Assembly: GCA_024711065.1 (NCBI GenBank)
Contig: JANJTN010000076.1
Location: 1-42,903 of the forward strand
Origin: a bacterium
Lineage (GTDB): Bacteria; Bacteroidota; Ignavibacteria; Kapaibacteriales; Kapaibacteriaceae
DNA length: 42,903 bases
Reading direction: 5' to 3'
Shown here: one piece after another, positions 16,082-24,146 of the stretch
Numbering within the stretch: position 1 is the first letter of the stretch
Layout of the letters: every line of letters starts with the position of its first letter
Made by a program: the position numbers and the translations under genes
Notes under the pieces: model-generated
What the model was told of the DNA's origin: nothing
Databases searched by the model: none
What the model saw: only the letters and a program-made list of their open reading frames with translations

Positions 16082-19000
16082 CTATCCTTCCACATCCAGG
16101 AGAATGTTCTGTTCTCCGAAGGTGGTGCAAAGAAAGTCCCGGGTCTCCGCCGTAGCCGGGATCTTGGCCATCGTGGTGTACTGGACCCGTCCGTCGGGAC
16201 GGTTCACCACGAAGGTGAGCGAGCCCGTAGCCTCGGCGGTGTTACAGCGGTCGCGGAGAGACTGCAGGGCGCCGTCGGACACCGTCTCCGGATCCAGGCG
16301 GACCACAAAGCCCCTTGCCAGATGCTTTTCGGCCTGCGCGAGCGTGTGGACCGTGTCGACGTAGACCTTCACATTCTGTCCGTTCACCTCGCAGCGGCCA
16401 ATAAAGACCAGTACTTCGTCCGGCTGCAGGACACTCTCGTACTCGCGATACTTGTCGCTCCAGAACACGCATTCACACGACCCCGAGTACTGTTCTACCT
16501 TTACGAAGGCGATCGTATTGTCGCGCTTGTCCAGCCGACGTCGGATATCCGAGATGATGCCGCACAGGCGCACCACCGACTCGTGCTTCTGCGGATCGGG
16601 GTTGGCCAGGCTGATCGACGAGAACGACTGCACGGCCAGAGCGTACTCCTGTAGCGGGTGCCCGGAGACATAGAAGCTGAGCACATCGCGTTCGCGTTTG
16701 AGCCGCTCACGTTCCGGCCAGGGATCCACAACGGGCAGCGATGGCTCGACGGGCTTGGTGACCTCTTCGCCAAAGAGCGAATCCATGTTGGTGGGACCTC
16801 CGGCGGAGATCCTTCGAGCATACTCGATCGCTGGTTCAATGGCCGCGAACAGCTGGGCTCGATGGCCTTGCCGCAAGGAATCGAATGCTCCGGAAGCCAC
16901 GAGTGCTTCCATCAGATTCTTCTTGACGGTACGTTGATCGACGCGGGTCACAAAATCGAACATCGACTCGAAGGGGGCTGACTCGCGCGCTTTGACGATC
17001 TCTTCGACCGCGCCGATGCCAATGCCTTTGATGGCCGCCATACCAAAATAGATCACGGTATCCTTGGCCACGAACGTGGCGCGAGAGCGGTTCACATCCG
17101 GCGGTAGCACAGTGATCCCGAAGCGCTTGGCCTCTTCGATCAGGGCCACGATCTTGGATTGGTCGTTCAGTTCGGCCGTCATGTTGGCCGCCAGGAACTC
17201 AGCAGGGTAGTGGGCCTTTAGCCACGCGGTCTGGAAAGCCAGATACGCGTAGGCAGCTGAGTGGGATTTGTTAAAACCATACGACGCGAACTTCTGGATC
17301 AGGTCGAAGACCTCGCCACCGAGAGCTTCGTCGATCTCGGCATGATCACGAGCCCCCTTCACGAACAAGGCGCGCTGCTCTTCCATGAGGGCAGAGTCCT
17401 TCTTGCCCATGGCACGGCGCATCAGGTCGGCCTGGGAGAGCGTGAAGCCGGCCAGCTGCTGCACCAGCTGCATCACCTGTTCCTGATACACGATGATGCC
17501 GTACGTCTTGTTCAGGATGGGCTCCATCTTGGGATGGAGATAGGTGATCTCCTTGCGGCCGTGTTTGCGCTCGATGAAGTCCGGGATGTTGTCCATCGGG
17601 CCCGGACGATACAGCGCGTTCATGGCGATCAGGTCTTCGAGCCGCTCGGGTTTGAGTTGACGCAGGGCATTCTGCATCGGCTCGGATTCGAACTGGAAGA
17701 TGGCCTGCGTCTGACCACGGCCGAACATCTCGTACGTCAGCGGATCGTCGTAATCGATGGCATCCATGTCGAGCTCGATGCCATGATTGGCACGGATCAG
17801 CTCCAGGGCATTGTCGATGATCGAGAGGGTGCGCAGACCCAGGAAGTCCATCTTCAACAATCCGGCCTCTTCGAGGTCCTTCATGTTGTACTGCGTGGCC
17901 GGTTCGGTCTGCGGCGTCTGATACACCGGCACGTAGTCGGAGATCGGTCCGGGGGCGATCACCACGCCGGCGGCATGCAGGGAGGAGTTGCGGGCAAAGC
18001 CTTCGAGTACGCTGGAGAATTCGATCAGGTCCTTGATCTTGGGATCGGACGAGTCTTTGACCCATTTGAGTTCGGGCAGTTCGAGGGCATCCTTGAGTTT
18101 GTGCACCTTGCCCATGATCACCGGGATCTTTTCGGTGATGGAGTTGATCGTGCTGAGATCGATCCCGAGGACGCGGCCCACGTCCTTGAGAACGGCGCGG
18201 GACGAGAGGGTACCGAAGGTGATGATCTGGGCCACGGCGTCGGCACCATACTTGGCCTTGACGTAGTCGATCACCAGTTCCCGCTTGTCGTCGGAAAAGT
18301 CGATATCGATATCGGGCATCGAAACGCGATCCGGATTCAGAAAGCGTTCGAACAGCAGGTCGTACTTCAGCGGGTCGATGTTGGTGATCTTCAGGGCATA
18401 GGCCACCAGTGAACCGGCTGCTGAGCCCCTTCCCGGACCCACACGGATGCCCATGTCTCGAGCGGCGCGAATGAAGTCCTGCACGATCAGGAAGTAGCCG
18501 GCATAGCCCATCTTCTTGATCACGTTCAGCTCGAATCCGATGCGGTCCAGGATCTCCGAGGTCAGCACCGGATAGCGCTCCTCGAGTCCCTGCATGGTGA
18601 GTTCTTCGAGATAATCCTCCAGGGTAGTTGCATCGCTCTCTTCCGGGATCGGAAACTGCGGCATCTGCAGATCCGTTGGGATCTTCAGGTCCACCTTCTC
18701 GGCGATCTCCACGGTGCTCTCGATGCCTTCCGGGAACTTCTTGAAGAGTTTCTTCATGTCGTCCTGCGTCTTCAAGTACATCTCCGGTACGCGATACCGC
18801 AGATCCCGACGCGGGTCGAAGCCGGTGTCCTTGGCAAAGGACGCGTCCTTCTGGATATGCAGCAGCACGTTATGCGCGGCGGCATGTTCCTTGCTCACAT
18901 AGTGGGCATCATTGGAGACCACGATCTTGATACCGAGCTCCTTGGCCAGGATCGGTGCCTGTTCGAGGACGATCCGGTCTTCGGGCAGTCCGTGGTCCTG

Positions 19001-19531
19001 TAGCTCCACATAGAAATCGTCGCCAAAGATCTCCTTGAGCATGATCGCGTTCGCCCGGGCGGTATCCATGTCGCCGGCCAGCATTGGGGCGTTGATCGGT
19101 CCGGCAAGGCAGGCCGACGTGGCGATCAGTCCTTCGTGATGTTCGCGGATCAGGTCCCAGTCGATCCGAGGCTTGTAGTAAAAGCCATGCGTGTGGCCAA
19201 TGGACGTGAGCTTGACCAGGTTGCGATAGCCGGTCTCGTTCTTGGCCAGCAACACCAGGTGATAATAGTTGCGCTTCTTGCCCGCCGCCTCTACCCGCTC
19301 CTTGTCCGTGTGCTTCTGCACGGCCACATACACTTCGCACCCGATAATGGGCTTCACCCCATGCTTCTTGGCCTTCTTGTAGAACTCGAAACAGCCGAAC
19401 ATCACGCCGTGGTCCGTGATCGCCAGCGCGGTCTGACCATCGGCCTTGGCAGCTGTGAGCAACTGGTCCGGCGAAGCCGCTGCGTCGAGGAGTGAGTAGA
19501 AGGTGTGATTGTGGAGGTGAACGAAGGACAT
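16082..19531 (-). CDS. dnaE: DNA polymerase III alpha subunit
   Basis: 1149 aa, close to the E. coli length (1160). The N-terminal PHP domain starts at once (VHLHNHTFYSLLDAA; DHGVMFGCFEFYKKAK; GCEVYVA). The catalytic Asp pair is in PDIDIDFSDD (~residues 402-410), and the third carboxylate lies in KMDFLGLRTLSIID (~560). Thumb/fingers motifs such as NALYRPGPMDNIPDFI and GKKDSALMEEQ follow, then a helix-hairpin-helix and an OB domain near residue 1000. No PolC-type proofreading insertion is present, so this is the DnaE1 form. The leader before its ATG is the AATGGGG repeat, so its promoter must be further upstream or within the preceding gene. Confidence 0.97.
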   Translation of the reverse strand: MSFVHLHNHTFYSLLDAAASPDQLLTAAKADGQTALAITDHGVMFGCFEFYKKAKKHGVKPIIGCEVYVAVQKHTDKERVEAAGKKRNYYHLVLLAKNETGYRNLVKLTSIGHTHGFYYKPRIDWDLIREHHEGLIATSACLAGPINAPMLAGDMDTARANAIMLKEIFGDDFYVELQDHGLPEDRIVLEQAPILAKELGIKIVVSNDAHYVSKEHAAAHNVLLHIQKDASFAKDTGFDPRRDLRYRVPEMYLKTQDDMKKLFKKFPEGIESTVEIAEKVDLKIPTDLQMPQFPIPEESDATTLEDYLEELTMQGLEERYPVLTSEILDRIGFELNVIKKMGYAGYFLIVQDFIRAARDMGIRVGPGRGSAAGSLVAYALKITNIDPLKYDLLFERFLNPDRVSMPDIDIDFSDDKRELVIDYVKAKYGADAVAQIITFGTLSSRAVLKDVGRVLGIDLSTINSITEKIPVIMGKVHKLKDALELPELKWVKDSSDPKIKDLIEFSSVLEGFARNSSLHAAGVVIAPGPISDYVPVYQTPQTEPATQYNMKDLEEAGLLKMDFLGLRTLSIIDNALELIRANHGIELDMDAIDYDDPLTYEMFGRGQTQAIFQFESEPMQNALRQLKPERLEDLIAMNALYRPGPMDNIPDFIERKHGRKEITYLHPKMEPILNKTYGIIVYQEQVMQLVQQLAGFTLSQADLMRRAMGKKDSALMEEQRALFVKGARDHAEIDEALGGEVFDLIQKFASYGFNKSHSAAYAYLAFQTAWLKAHYPAEFLAANMTAELNDQSKIVALIEEAKRFGITVLPPDVNRSRATFVAKDTVIYFGMAAIKGIGIGAVEEIVKARESAPFESMFDFVTRVDQRTVKKNLMEALVASGAFDSLRQGHRAQLFAAIEPAIEYARRISAGGPTNMDSLFGEEVTKPVEPSLPVVDPWPERERLKRERDVLSFYVSGHPLQEYALAVQSFSSISLANPDPQKHESVVRLCGIISDIRRRLDKRDNTIAFVKVEQYSGSCECVFWSDKYREYESVLQPDEVLVFIGRCEVNGQNVKVYVDTVHTLAQAEKHLARGFVVRLDPETVSDGALQSLRDRCNTAEATGSLTFVVNRPDGRVQYTTMAKIPATAETRDFLCTTFGEQNILLDVEG

Positions 19532-19541
19532 GCCGATGGGT

Positions 19542-19590
19542 AATGGGGAATGGGGAATGGGGAATGGGGAATGGGGAATGGGGAATGGGC
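19542..19590. repeat. Tandem heptamer, 6 x AATGGGG plus a variant unit
   Basis: Six perfect AATGGGG units and a final AATGGGC, immediately before the CTA (reverse stop) of the small PHA-like gene and 10 bp upstream of the dnaE start. It occupies nearly all of that intergenic region. Confidence 0.95.
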
Positions 19591-19868
19591 TAATGGAGTT
19601 TATTGAACTGCTCGTTGAGTGCTTCTTCGATGCGGCCTTTGGCGGCTGCGCCGAACATGGAGAGTTCGATGTCGATCACCACCTTGCCGGGCAGCAGATC
19701 GATGGTGCCGGAGCCCAGACTGCCGGAGGCATGGAGCGTATCGCCGATCCACTCGGCTTCGTTCAGCAGCATTTGGGCTTCGGGACGCGTCAGGATCTGG
19801 TCGTTGATGAACGCACGGCATTCGGCGACGCTTTTGGTCGTCTCCACGGTCAGTTGAATGCGAGACAT
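19590..19868 (-). CDS. Small PHA-system (PHA_gran_rgn-like) protein
   Basis: 92 aa from the ATG at 19868. The pattern resembles the polyhydroxyalkanoic acid system family: an N-terminal strand (MSRIQLTVETTKS), EAEWIGDTLHASGSLGSGTI in the middle, VVIDIELSMFGAA, and a final amphipathic helix ending EALNEQFNKLH. The role of that family is not firmly established. The stop codon touches the AATGGGG repeat. It could be an unrelated small START/SRPBCC-like protein. No PHA synthase gene is in the window. Confidence 0.5.
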   Translation of the reverse strand: MSRIQLTVETTKSVAECRAFINDQILTRPEAQMLLNEAEWIGDTLHASGSLGSGTIDLLPGKVVIDIELSMFGAAAKGRIEEALNEQFNKLH

Positions 19869-19878
19869 AACGAGCCCC

Positions 19879-20892
19879 TTACTTGAGTGCTTCGCGAACG
19901 CGGGCGCTGGCAACATCCAGCAACCACACCACCAGGGTAATGATGATCACCAAGGTGCCCACTTCATGGAACTTCGACAATCCCTGGTATTGCGTCAAGA
20001 GCGTACCGATACCGCCACCTCCCACAAAGCCGATGATGGTAGCCATGCGGACGTTGATATCCCACCGGTAGATGGTGTAGCTCAGAAATGGGATCAGGCA
20101 CTGGGGCACGACGGCAAACCACAACACTTGCAATCGGTTAGCGCCGGTGGCTGAGATCGCTTCAATTGGCCCCTCGTCCACGTCTTCGATCTGTTCCGAA
20201 TAGAGCTTTGCGAGTGACGCCACGGTGTGCACCACCAGTGCGAGCATTCCTGCAAACGGACCAATGCCGACCCATACAGAAAAGATGATGGCCCAGATGA
20301 TCGGCTCCATAGACCGCGTGATGTTCAGCAGGGCGCGTAAGGCGGTGTAGATGCTGCGTTCCGTGGCCGAGCCCGACATCACGTTCCGGGCCGCGGGAAA
20401 GCTGAGGAAAAAGGCGATGGGCACGGCTACGATGGTGGCCATAAAGGCCGTGAATACCGTTACCACCATGGCCTCGAGTGCCAGACCGATGATGTCGAAG
20501 TTTGGCGTAGCCAAGGCAGTGAAGATGCGTCCGGCCCCGCTGAGTCCGTTACCGCTGAAGAACTCGATGGGCGAGATCTCCGTCACGATCCAGCCGGTTA
20601 GGACGGCCACCACGAAGGTGAGCCACCCCAGATGGAGGGTCACGCGACGTCCGATGGCGCGATCCGGCAGAGCACCACGGGCAAAGGCCCGACCAAGACT
20701 GCCGCCGGTTGCCCGTCCGATCACGATCAGCGCCGATCCGGCAAGGACCATGGCTGCCACGTCCACCAGTCCGAACGGCGGTGCCGGCAGATCGGTCAGT
20801 GCAGGCAGCACCACTCTCCACACAGAGCTGAGCAGGAAGGCTCCAAGACAGAGATCGAGGATCGAGGCCAGCAGGGTTTGGCGGAGCTTCAT
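19879..20892 (-). CDS. Phosphonate-type ABC transporter permease (PhnE-like)
   Basis: 337 aa from the ATG at 20892, which overlaps the ATPase stop by 4 nt (ATGA), a translational-coupling arrangement that fixes the start. Several TM helices are evident, with the ABC permease EAA loop (EGPIEAISATGANRLQVLWFAVVP) and the family sequence RSMEPIIWAIIFSVWVGIGPFAG. An N-terminal extension of about 100 residues precedes the usual PhnE core. The substrate may be phosphonate or phosphite; no PhnD binding protein or C-P lyase gene is nearby. Confidence 0.88.
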   Translation of the reverse strand: MKLRQTLLASILDLCLGAFLLSSVWRVVLPALTDLPAPPFGLVDVAAMVLAGSALIVIGRATGGSLGRAFARGALPDRAIGRRVTLHLGWLTFVVAVLTGWIVTEISPIEFFSGNGLSGAGRIFTALATPNFDIIGLALEAMVVTVFTAFMATIVAVPIAFFLSFPAARNVMSGSATERSIYTALRALLNITRSMEPIIWAIIFSVWVGIGPFAGMLALVVHTVASLAKLYSEQIEDVDEGPIEAISATGANRLQVLWFAVVPQCLIPFLSYTIYRWDINVRMATIIGFVGGGGIGTLLTQYQGLSKFHEVGTLVIIITLVVWLLDVASARVREALK

Positions 20893-21656
20893 CGGATCTC
20901 CACCTCCCGGGCATCTTCTCCATAGATGGTCTGGAACCACTCGTCGGTGATCTCCTCCGGCGTGCCAGTAAAGACCAGCTGTCCACCCTTGAGGGCGATC
21001 ACCCGTGTGGCGTATTGCCGAACCAGGGAGAGGAAATGCAGGTTGCAGATCACGGTCATTCCCAGGTCCTTGTTGATCCGCTCCAGGTACTGCATCACCG
21101 AGTGCGACGTGGCCGGGTCCAGGCTGGCAACCGGCTCATCGGCCAGCAGCAGACGAGGATCCTGCATCAGGGCGCGGGCGATGGCTACCCGCTGCTGCTG
21201 TCCACCCGACAACGCATCGGCCCGGCTCTCGGCTTTATCCGCGATCCCGACAACGTCCAGATTCCGATAGGCCCGGGCACGCTGCTCGGCGGTATATCGA
21301 CCCAGGATGGACGGCATCGTGCTGGTCCGACCCAAGGCTCCGTACAGCACGTTGTTCAACACCCGGTGTCGGTCGATCAGATTGAAGTGCTGAAAGATCA
21401 TGCCGATCTGAGCGCGGTGTTTTCTCAGGGCTTCGCCGGTAAGGTGCGTCACGTCACGCCCATCGAAGCGGACGGATCCATGCGTGGGTTCGATCAACCG
21501 GTTGATCGTGCGCAGGAGTGTGGACTTGCCACTGCCCGAGAGTCCGATCACGACCAGAAACTCTCCGGTATTCACGGAAAACGACACATCGCGCAGGGCC
21601 TGCACACCGTTGGCATAGGTGTGCGAAAGGCGGTCGATCTCGATCAGGGGCGTCAT
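20889..21656 (-). CDS. Phosphonate-type ABC transporter ATP-binding protein (PhnC-like)
   Basis: 255 aa. Walker A in GLSGSGKSTLLRTINRL, Q-loop in IGMIFQHFNLIDRHRVL (the HFNLI form typical of PhnC), signature LSGGQQQRVAIARALM, Walker B LLADEPVASLD and the H-loop histidine in CNLHFLS. The start at 21656 is 3 nt after a consensus -7 box; the TTG at 21662 would lie inside that box. It energises the PhnE-like permease encoded next. Confidence 0.92.
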   Translation of the reverse strand: MTPLIEIDRLSHTYANGVQALRDVSFSVNTGEFLVVIGLSGSGKSTLLRTINRLIEPTHGSVRFDGRDVTHLTGEALRKHRAQIGMIFQHFNLIDRHRVLNNVLYGALGRTSTMPSILGRYTAEQRARAYRNLDVVGIADKAESRADALSGGQQQRVAIARALMQDPRLLLADEPVASLDPATSHSVMQYLERINKDLGMTVICNLHFLSLVRQYATRVIALKGGQLVFTGTPEEITDEWFQTIYGEDAREVEIR

Positions 21657-21659
21657 GCT

Positions 21660-21667
21660 CAAAGATA
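21660..21667 (-). promoter_or_regulatory. -7 box TATCTTTG before the phnC-like gene
   Basis: An exact TAnnTTTG on the minus strand with only 3 nt to the ATG at 21656, so any transcript would have almost no leader. Confidence 0.6.
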
Positions 21668-21696
21668 CTCCACACGCCCGAACGCCACCGGACTCG

Positions 21697-22116
21697 CTAC
21701 AGATCGCTCGAACGCTCCATCAGGAACATCGCACCGAGCCCTATGAGAAGGATCACCAGGATCGTGAGCGGTAGGGGGTCGGTCAGCTGGACCGACGTAT
21801 CGGCCACCGCTTCGGCAACCCTGGGCACCACAGCTGCAAGGCCGGCAACCACAATGATGGCTCCAAGCACCACTAGCCAGCCGGTCTTCCGAGAGAGCAC
21901 GGTGGCAAGGGGCTTGCCTTCCTGTTCGTCCAGCGTGATCGGCGGCAGATCGACGGGTGCGCGGTGATCGCTGACCGTGGTCAGCACGTCGCGCAACAAC
22001 GTCTCGCCTCGCAGGATGGAGGTGATCGTGTCCGACCCGTACATGGCCGTCAGACGATCCAGGTCGGCAGGGGACAGGTGGCCGGCGATCAGGTCCGCAT
22101 ATTCTTGCTGTGTCAT
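21697..22116 (-). CDS. Two-TM protein paired with an ECF sigma factor
   Basis: 139 aa from the ATG at 22116, 2 nt after the sigma stop. The N-terminal ~70 residues are soluble and acidic (LSPADLDRLTAMYG; ETLLRDVLTTVSDH). Two hydrophobic helices follow (TGWLVVLGAIIVVAGLAAVV and PLTILVILLIGLGAMFLM). There is no zinc-finger anti-sigma motif. Position makes a regulator of the sigma factor likely, but the protein is not recognised. Confidence 0.6.
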   Translation of the reverse strand: MTQQEYADLIAGHLSPADLDRLTAMYGSDTITSILRGETLLRDVLTTVSDHRAPVDLPPITLDEQEGKPLATVLSRKTGWLVVLGAIIVVAGLAAVVPRVAEAVADTSVQLTDPLPLTILVILLIGLGAMFLMERSSDL

Positions 22117-22118
22117 GG

Positions 22119-22700
22119 CTACCAGCTCCCTCGTGGGTGATCGGCGGTCTCCGGGATCCGCTGCAGCACGGCTTCGCGCAGCATGGTCCGCCCCCGGTTC
22201 AGCCGGGTCTTTACGGTTCCCAGCGGCATCCCGGTCACCCGGACGATTTCGGCATAGGAACACTCCTTGACGTAGAACAGGTCCAGCACGGCGGCATACA
22301 TGGGAGACATCCGTTCGAGTTCTTCGGCCAGTACGCGCTCGAGGAGTTCACGGTCCAGTTGATCAAAGATCTCGGGCTCGAAGCCCACGGCTTCGGTATC
22401 CTCGGACAGCTCCTCCATGAGTGGCAGTCGGCGCTGCCGGCGCAGCACATTCAGACATGTGGTGTACACGATACGGTAGAACCAGGTGGCGAATGTGCTT
22501 TGACCTTCAAAGGTCTTCAAGCCACGATAGGCTCGGACGAAAGCGTCCTGGACGGCATCCTGGGCTTCGACCTCGTTCTTCAGCATTTGCAGGGCCAGTC
22601 CGTACGCCTTGCGCTGATACGTGTCTACCACGGACCGAAAGGCCTCTCGGTCTCCCGAGAGGACTCGCTCAACAAAGTCGCGGTCCGGATCGATCATCAT
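22119..22700 (-). CDS. ECF-family RNA polymerase sigma factor (RpoE-like)
   Basis: 193 aa from the ATG at 22700; a GTG at 22718 would add six residues. Region 2 is clear (FRSVVDTYQRKAYGLALQML, EVEAQDAVQDAFVRAYRGL, FATWFYRIVYTTCLN). Region 4 contains the HTH (YVKECSYAEIVRVTGMPLGTVKTRLNRGR). It is a general stress or envelope type by its resemblance to RpoE/SigW. Its upstream region holds the inverted repeats at 22731-22777. Confidence 0.93.
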   Translation of the reverse strand: MMIDPDRDFVERVLSGDREAFRSVVDTYQRKAYGLALQMLKNEVEAQDAVQDAFVRAYRGLKTFEGQSTFATWFYRIVYTTCLNVLRRQRRLPLMEELSEDTEAVGFEPEIFDQLDRELLERVLAEELERMSPMYAAVLDLFYVKECSYAEIVRVTGMPLGTVKTRLNRGRTMLREAVLQRIPETADHPRGSW

Positions 22701-22730
22701 GTCGCAGCGTTTAGACACGGATCTGGTTGC

Positions 22731-22777
22731 AGGGTTTCATGCCTCTGGCCATGAAACCCTCGACACCCTTCGGTGTC
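22731..22777. repeat. Two adjacent inverted repeats between divergent genes
   Basis: AGGGTTTCAT (22731-22740) and ATGAAACCCT (22751-22760) are perfect complements around a 10-nt spacer. Two bases later GACACC-CTTC-GGTGTC (22762-22777) forms a second perfect 6-bp hairpin with a tetraloop. Both lie in the 118 bp between the sigma factor and the DUF6249-like gene. They could be operators or RNA stem-loops; neither is followed by a T-tract. Confidence 0.85.
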
Positions 22778-22818
22778 AAAATGGGCAAAACCTCGCACAC
22801 CCATCTTCTGGAGATCCT

Positions 22819-23388
22819 ATGTTTCGTTCCTTGCTCCTCCTGGCCTGCTGCCTGATCGCCCTGGCAGCGGTGGCGTTCGGCCAGGACTCTGCCGATGCCG
22901 CGCCGGCGCCGATAACCACCACAGACTCGGCCTACCACCAGTTCGTACTGGACTCCATCCGTCTCGAACACGAAGCCGCCATTGAAAAGATCGAGGCCGC
23001 ACGGGGCCACCGTATCCCCGCAGAAAGCGTCATCGGCGTGATGATCCCCATCATTGCCATCATATCGGTCTTTCTGTGGCTTTGGCGTTCCAACGAAGCC
23101 AAGAAGGCCGTTCGTCTGGCCATGATCGAGAAGGGCATGGATCCGTCGATGTTGATGGAGCAGCCCAACGAGAACTCGCGCAAGTATGGCGCTCTGCGTT
23201 TCGGCATGTTACTGGCCGGCATCGGCCTTGGACTGTTGGTGGGCTTTGTGATCTGCGAAAGTCTGCACCTGTGGGAACAGGACTATGTTCCGCTGATCAT
23301 CATTTCGAGCACACTGCTCTTTGGCGGTGGGGGATTGATCGCCTACCACTGGCTGATCAACAAACTCGAGGCTTCCTCGAAGTCGTGA
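22819..23388 (+). CDS. DUF6249-like membrane protein
   Basis: 189 aa from the ATG at 22819, with GGAG 7 nt upstream; this start gives a signal peptide (MFRSLLLLACCLIALAAVAFGQ). After a short charged segment there is a TM helix (VIGVMIPIIAIISVFLWLW), then a basic cytosolic stretch (RSNEAKKAVRLAMIEKGMDPSMLM), then two more TM helices. The helix followed by an RLAMIEKGxxP loop is the pattern of DUF6249 proteins, common in Bacteroidota beside ECF sigma genes. No function is known. It is divergent from the sigma factor, so co-regulation is plausible. Confidence 0.65.
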   Translation: MFRSLLLLACCLIALAAVAFGQDSADAAPAPITTTDSAYHQFVLDSIRLEHEAAIEKIEAARGHRIPAESVIGVMIPIIAIISVFLWLWRSNEAKKAVRLAMIEKGMDPSMLMEQPNENSRKYGALRFGMLLAGIGLGLLVGFVICESLHLWEQDYVPLIIISSTLLFGGGGLIAYHWLINKLEASSKS

Positions 23389-23403
23389 TCATCGTCCGGG
23401 CTG

Positions 23404-23411
23404 TATCTTTG
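23404..23411 (+). promoter_or_regulatory. -7 box TATCTTTG before cmk
   Basis: An exact TAnnTTTG 6 nt before the ATG at 23418. I found no convincing -33 TTTG. Confidence 0.6.
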
Positions 23412-23417
23412 CCCACG

Positions 23418-24122
23418 ATGCAGCCCGACATCATCATCACGATCGACGGACCGGCCGGAGCCGGGAAGTCGACCACGGCCCGGCAGGTAGCCGAGCGACT
23501 CGGCTATACCTATATCGACACCGGCGCGATGTACCGAGCGGCAACGCTTGCGGCACTTCGCGCCGGTATCGCATTGGAGGCCCAACCCCTAGCCGCATTG
23601 GTGGGCACGCTCACCATCGAACTGGTGCCCGGTCCGTCCGGACAACGCACGCTGTTGAACGGCGAAGACGTGACCGAGGCCATCCGCAAGCCCGAGGTCA
23701 CCTCCGCCGTCAGCGCCGTGAGTGCCATTCCGGAGGTCCGCAAGTCCATGGTCGCCCGACAACGCCAGATCGGCATGCAGGGTGGCGTGGTCATGGACGG
23801 ACGCGACATCGGCTCGGTGGTCTTCCCCCATGCCCAGGTAAAGGTGTACCTGGTAGCCAACATCGGCGAGCGCGCTCGGCGCCGACTGCAGGACCTGCAG
23901 GCTCAGGGAGAGGCGACCACGCTGGACGATCAGATCCAACAGATCGAACACCGTGATCGGCTGGACAGTGAACGCGCGGCCAGCCCCCTGGTCAAACCCG
24001 ATGGAGCGGTGGAGATCGACACCACCGACCTCAGCATCGAAGAGCAGGTGGGCAAGATCCTGCATCTCGTGAAGAACTACCAGAAGGCCTACGCCTACAT
24101 TTCGGCCTTCGGAAACCTCTAG
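23418..24122 (+). CDS. cmk: Cytidylate kinase
   Basis: 234 aa. It phosphorylates CMP/dCMP with ATP. The P-loop IDGPAGAGKSTTARQVAERL is at the N-terminus, followed by YIDTGAMYRAATLAAL (CMP site), VVMDGRDIGSVVFPHAQVKVYL and the lid-type residues near ARRRLQDLQ. It starts at 23418 because the P-loop must be close to the N-terminus; the longer frame upstream is shadow. ispH follows after 24 bp. Clusters of cmk and ispH are common and the two are sometimes fused. Confidence 0.96.
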   Translation: MQPDIIITIDGPAGAGKSTTARQVAERLGYTYIDTGAMYRAATLAALRAGIALEAQPLAALVGTLTIELVPGPSGQRTLLNGEDVTEAIRKPEVTSAVSAVSAIPEVRKSMVARQRQIGMQGGVVMDGRDIGSVVFPHAQVKVYLVANIGERARRRLQDLQAQGEATTLDDQIQQIEHRDRLDSERAASPLVKPDGAVEIDTTDLSIEEQVGKILHLVKNYQKAYAYISAFGNL

Positions 24123-24146
24123 CCCCACATTCGTGTTCAGGACCTT

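Noticed and set aside
22741-22860. Small frame starting MPLAMKPSTPFGVKMG in the inverted-repeat region
   Set aside because: No ribosome site, it overlaps the next gene out of frame and its start lies in the hairpin loop; nothing supports translation.
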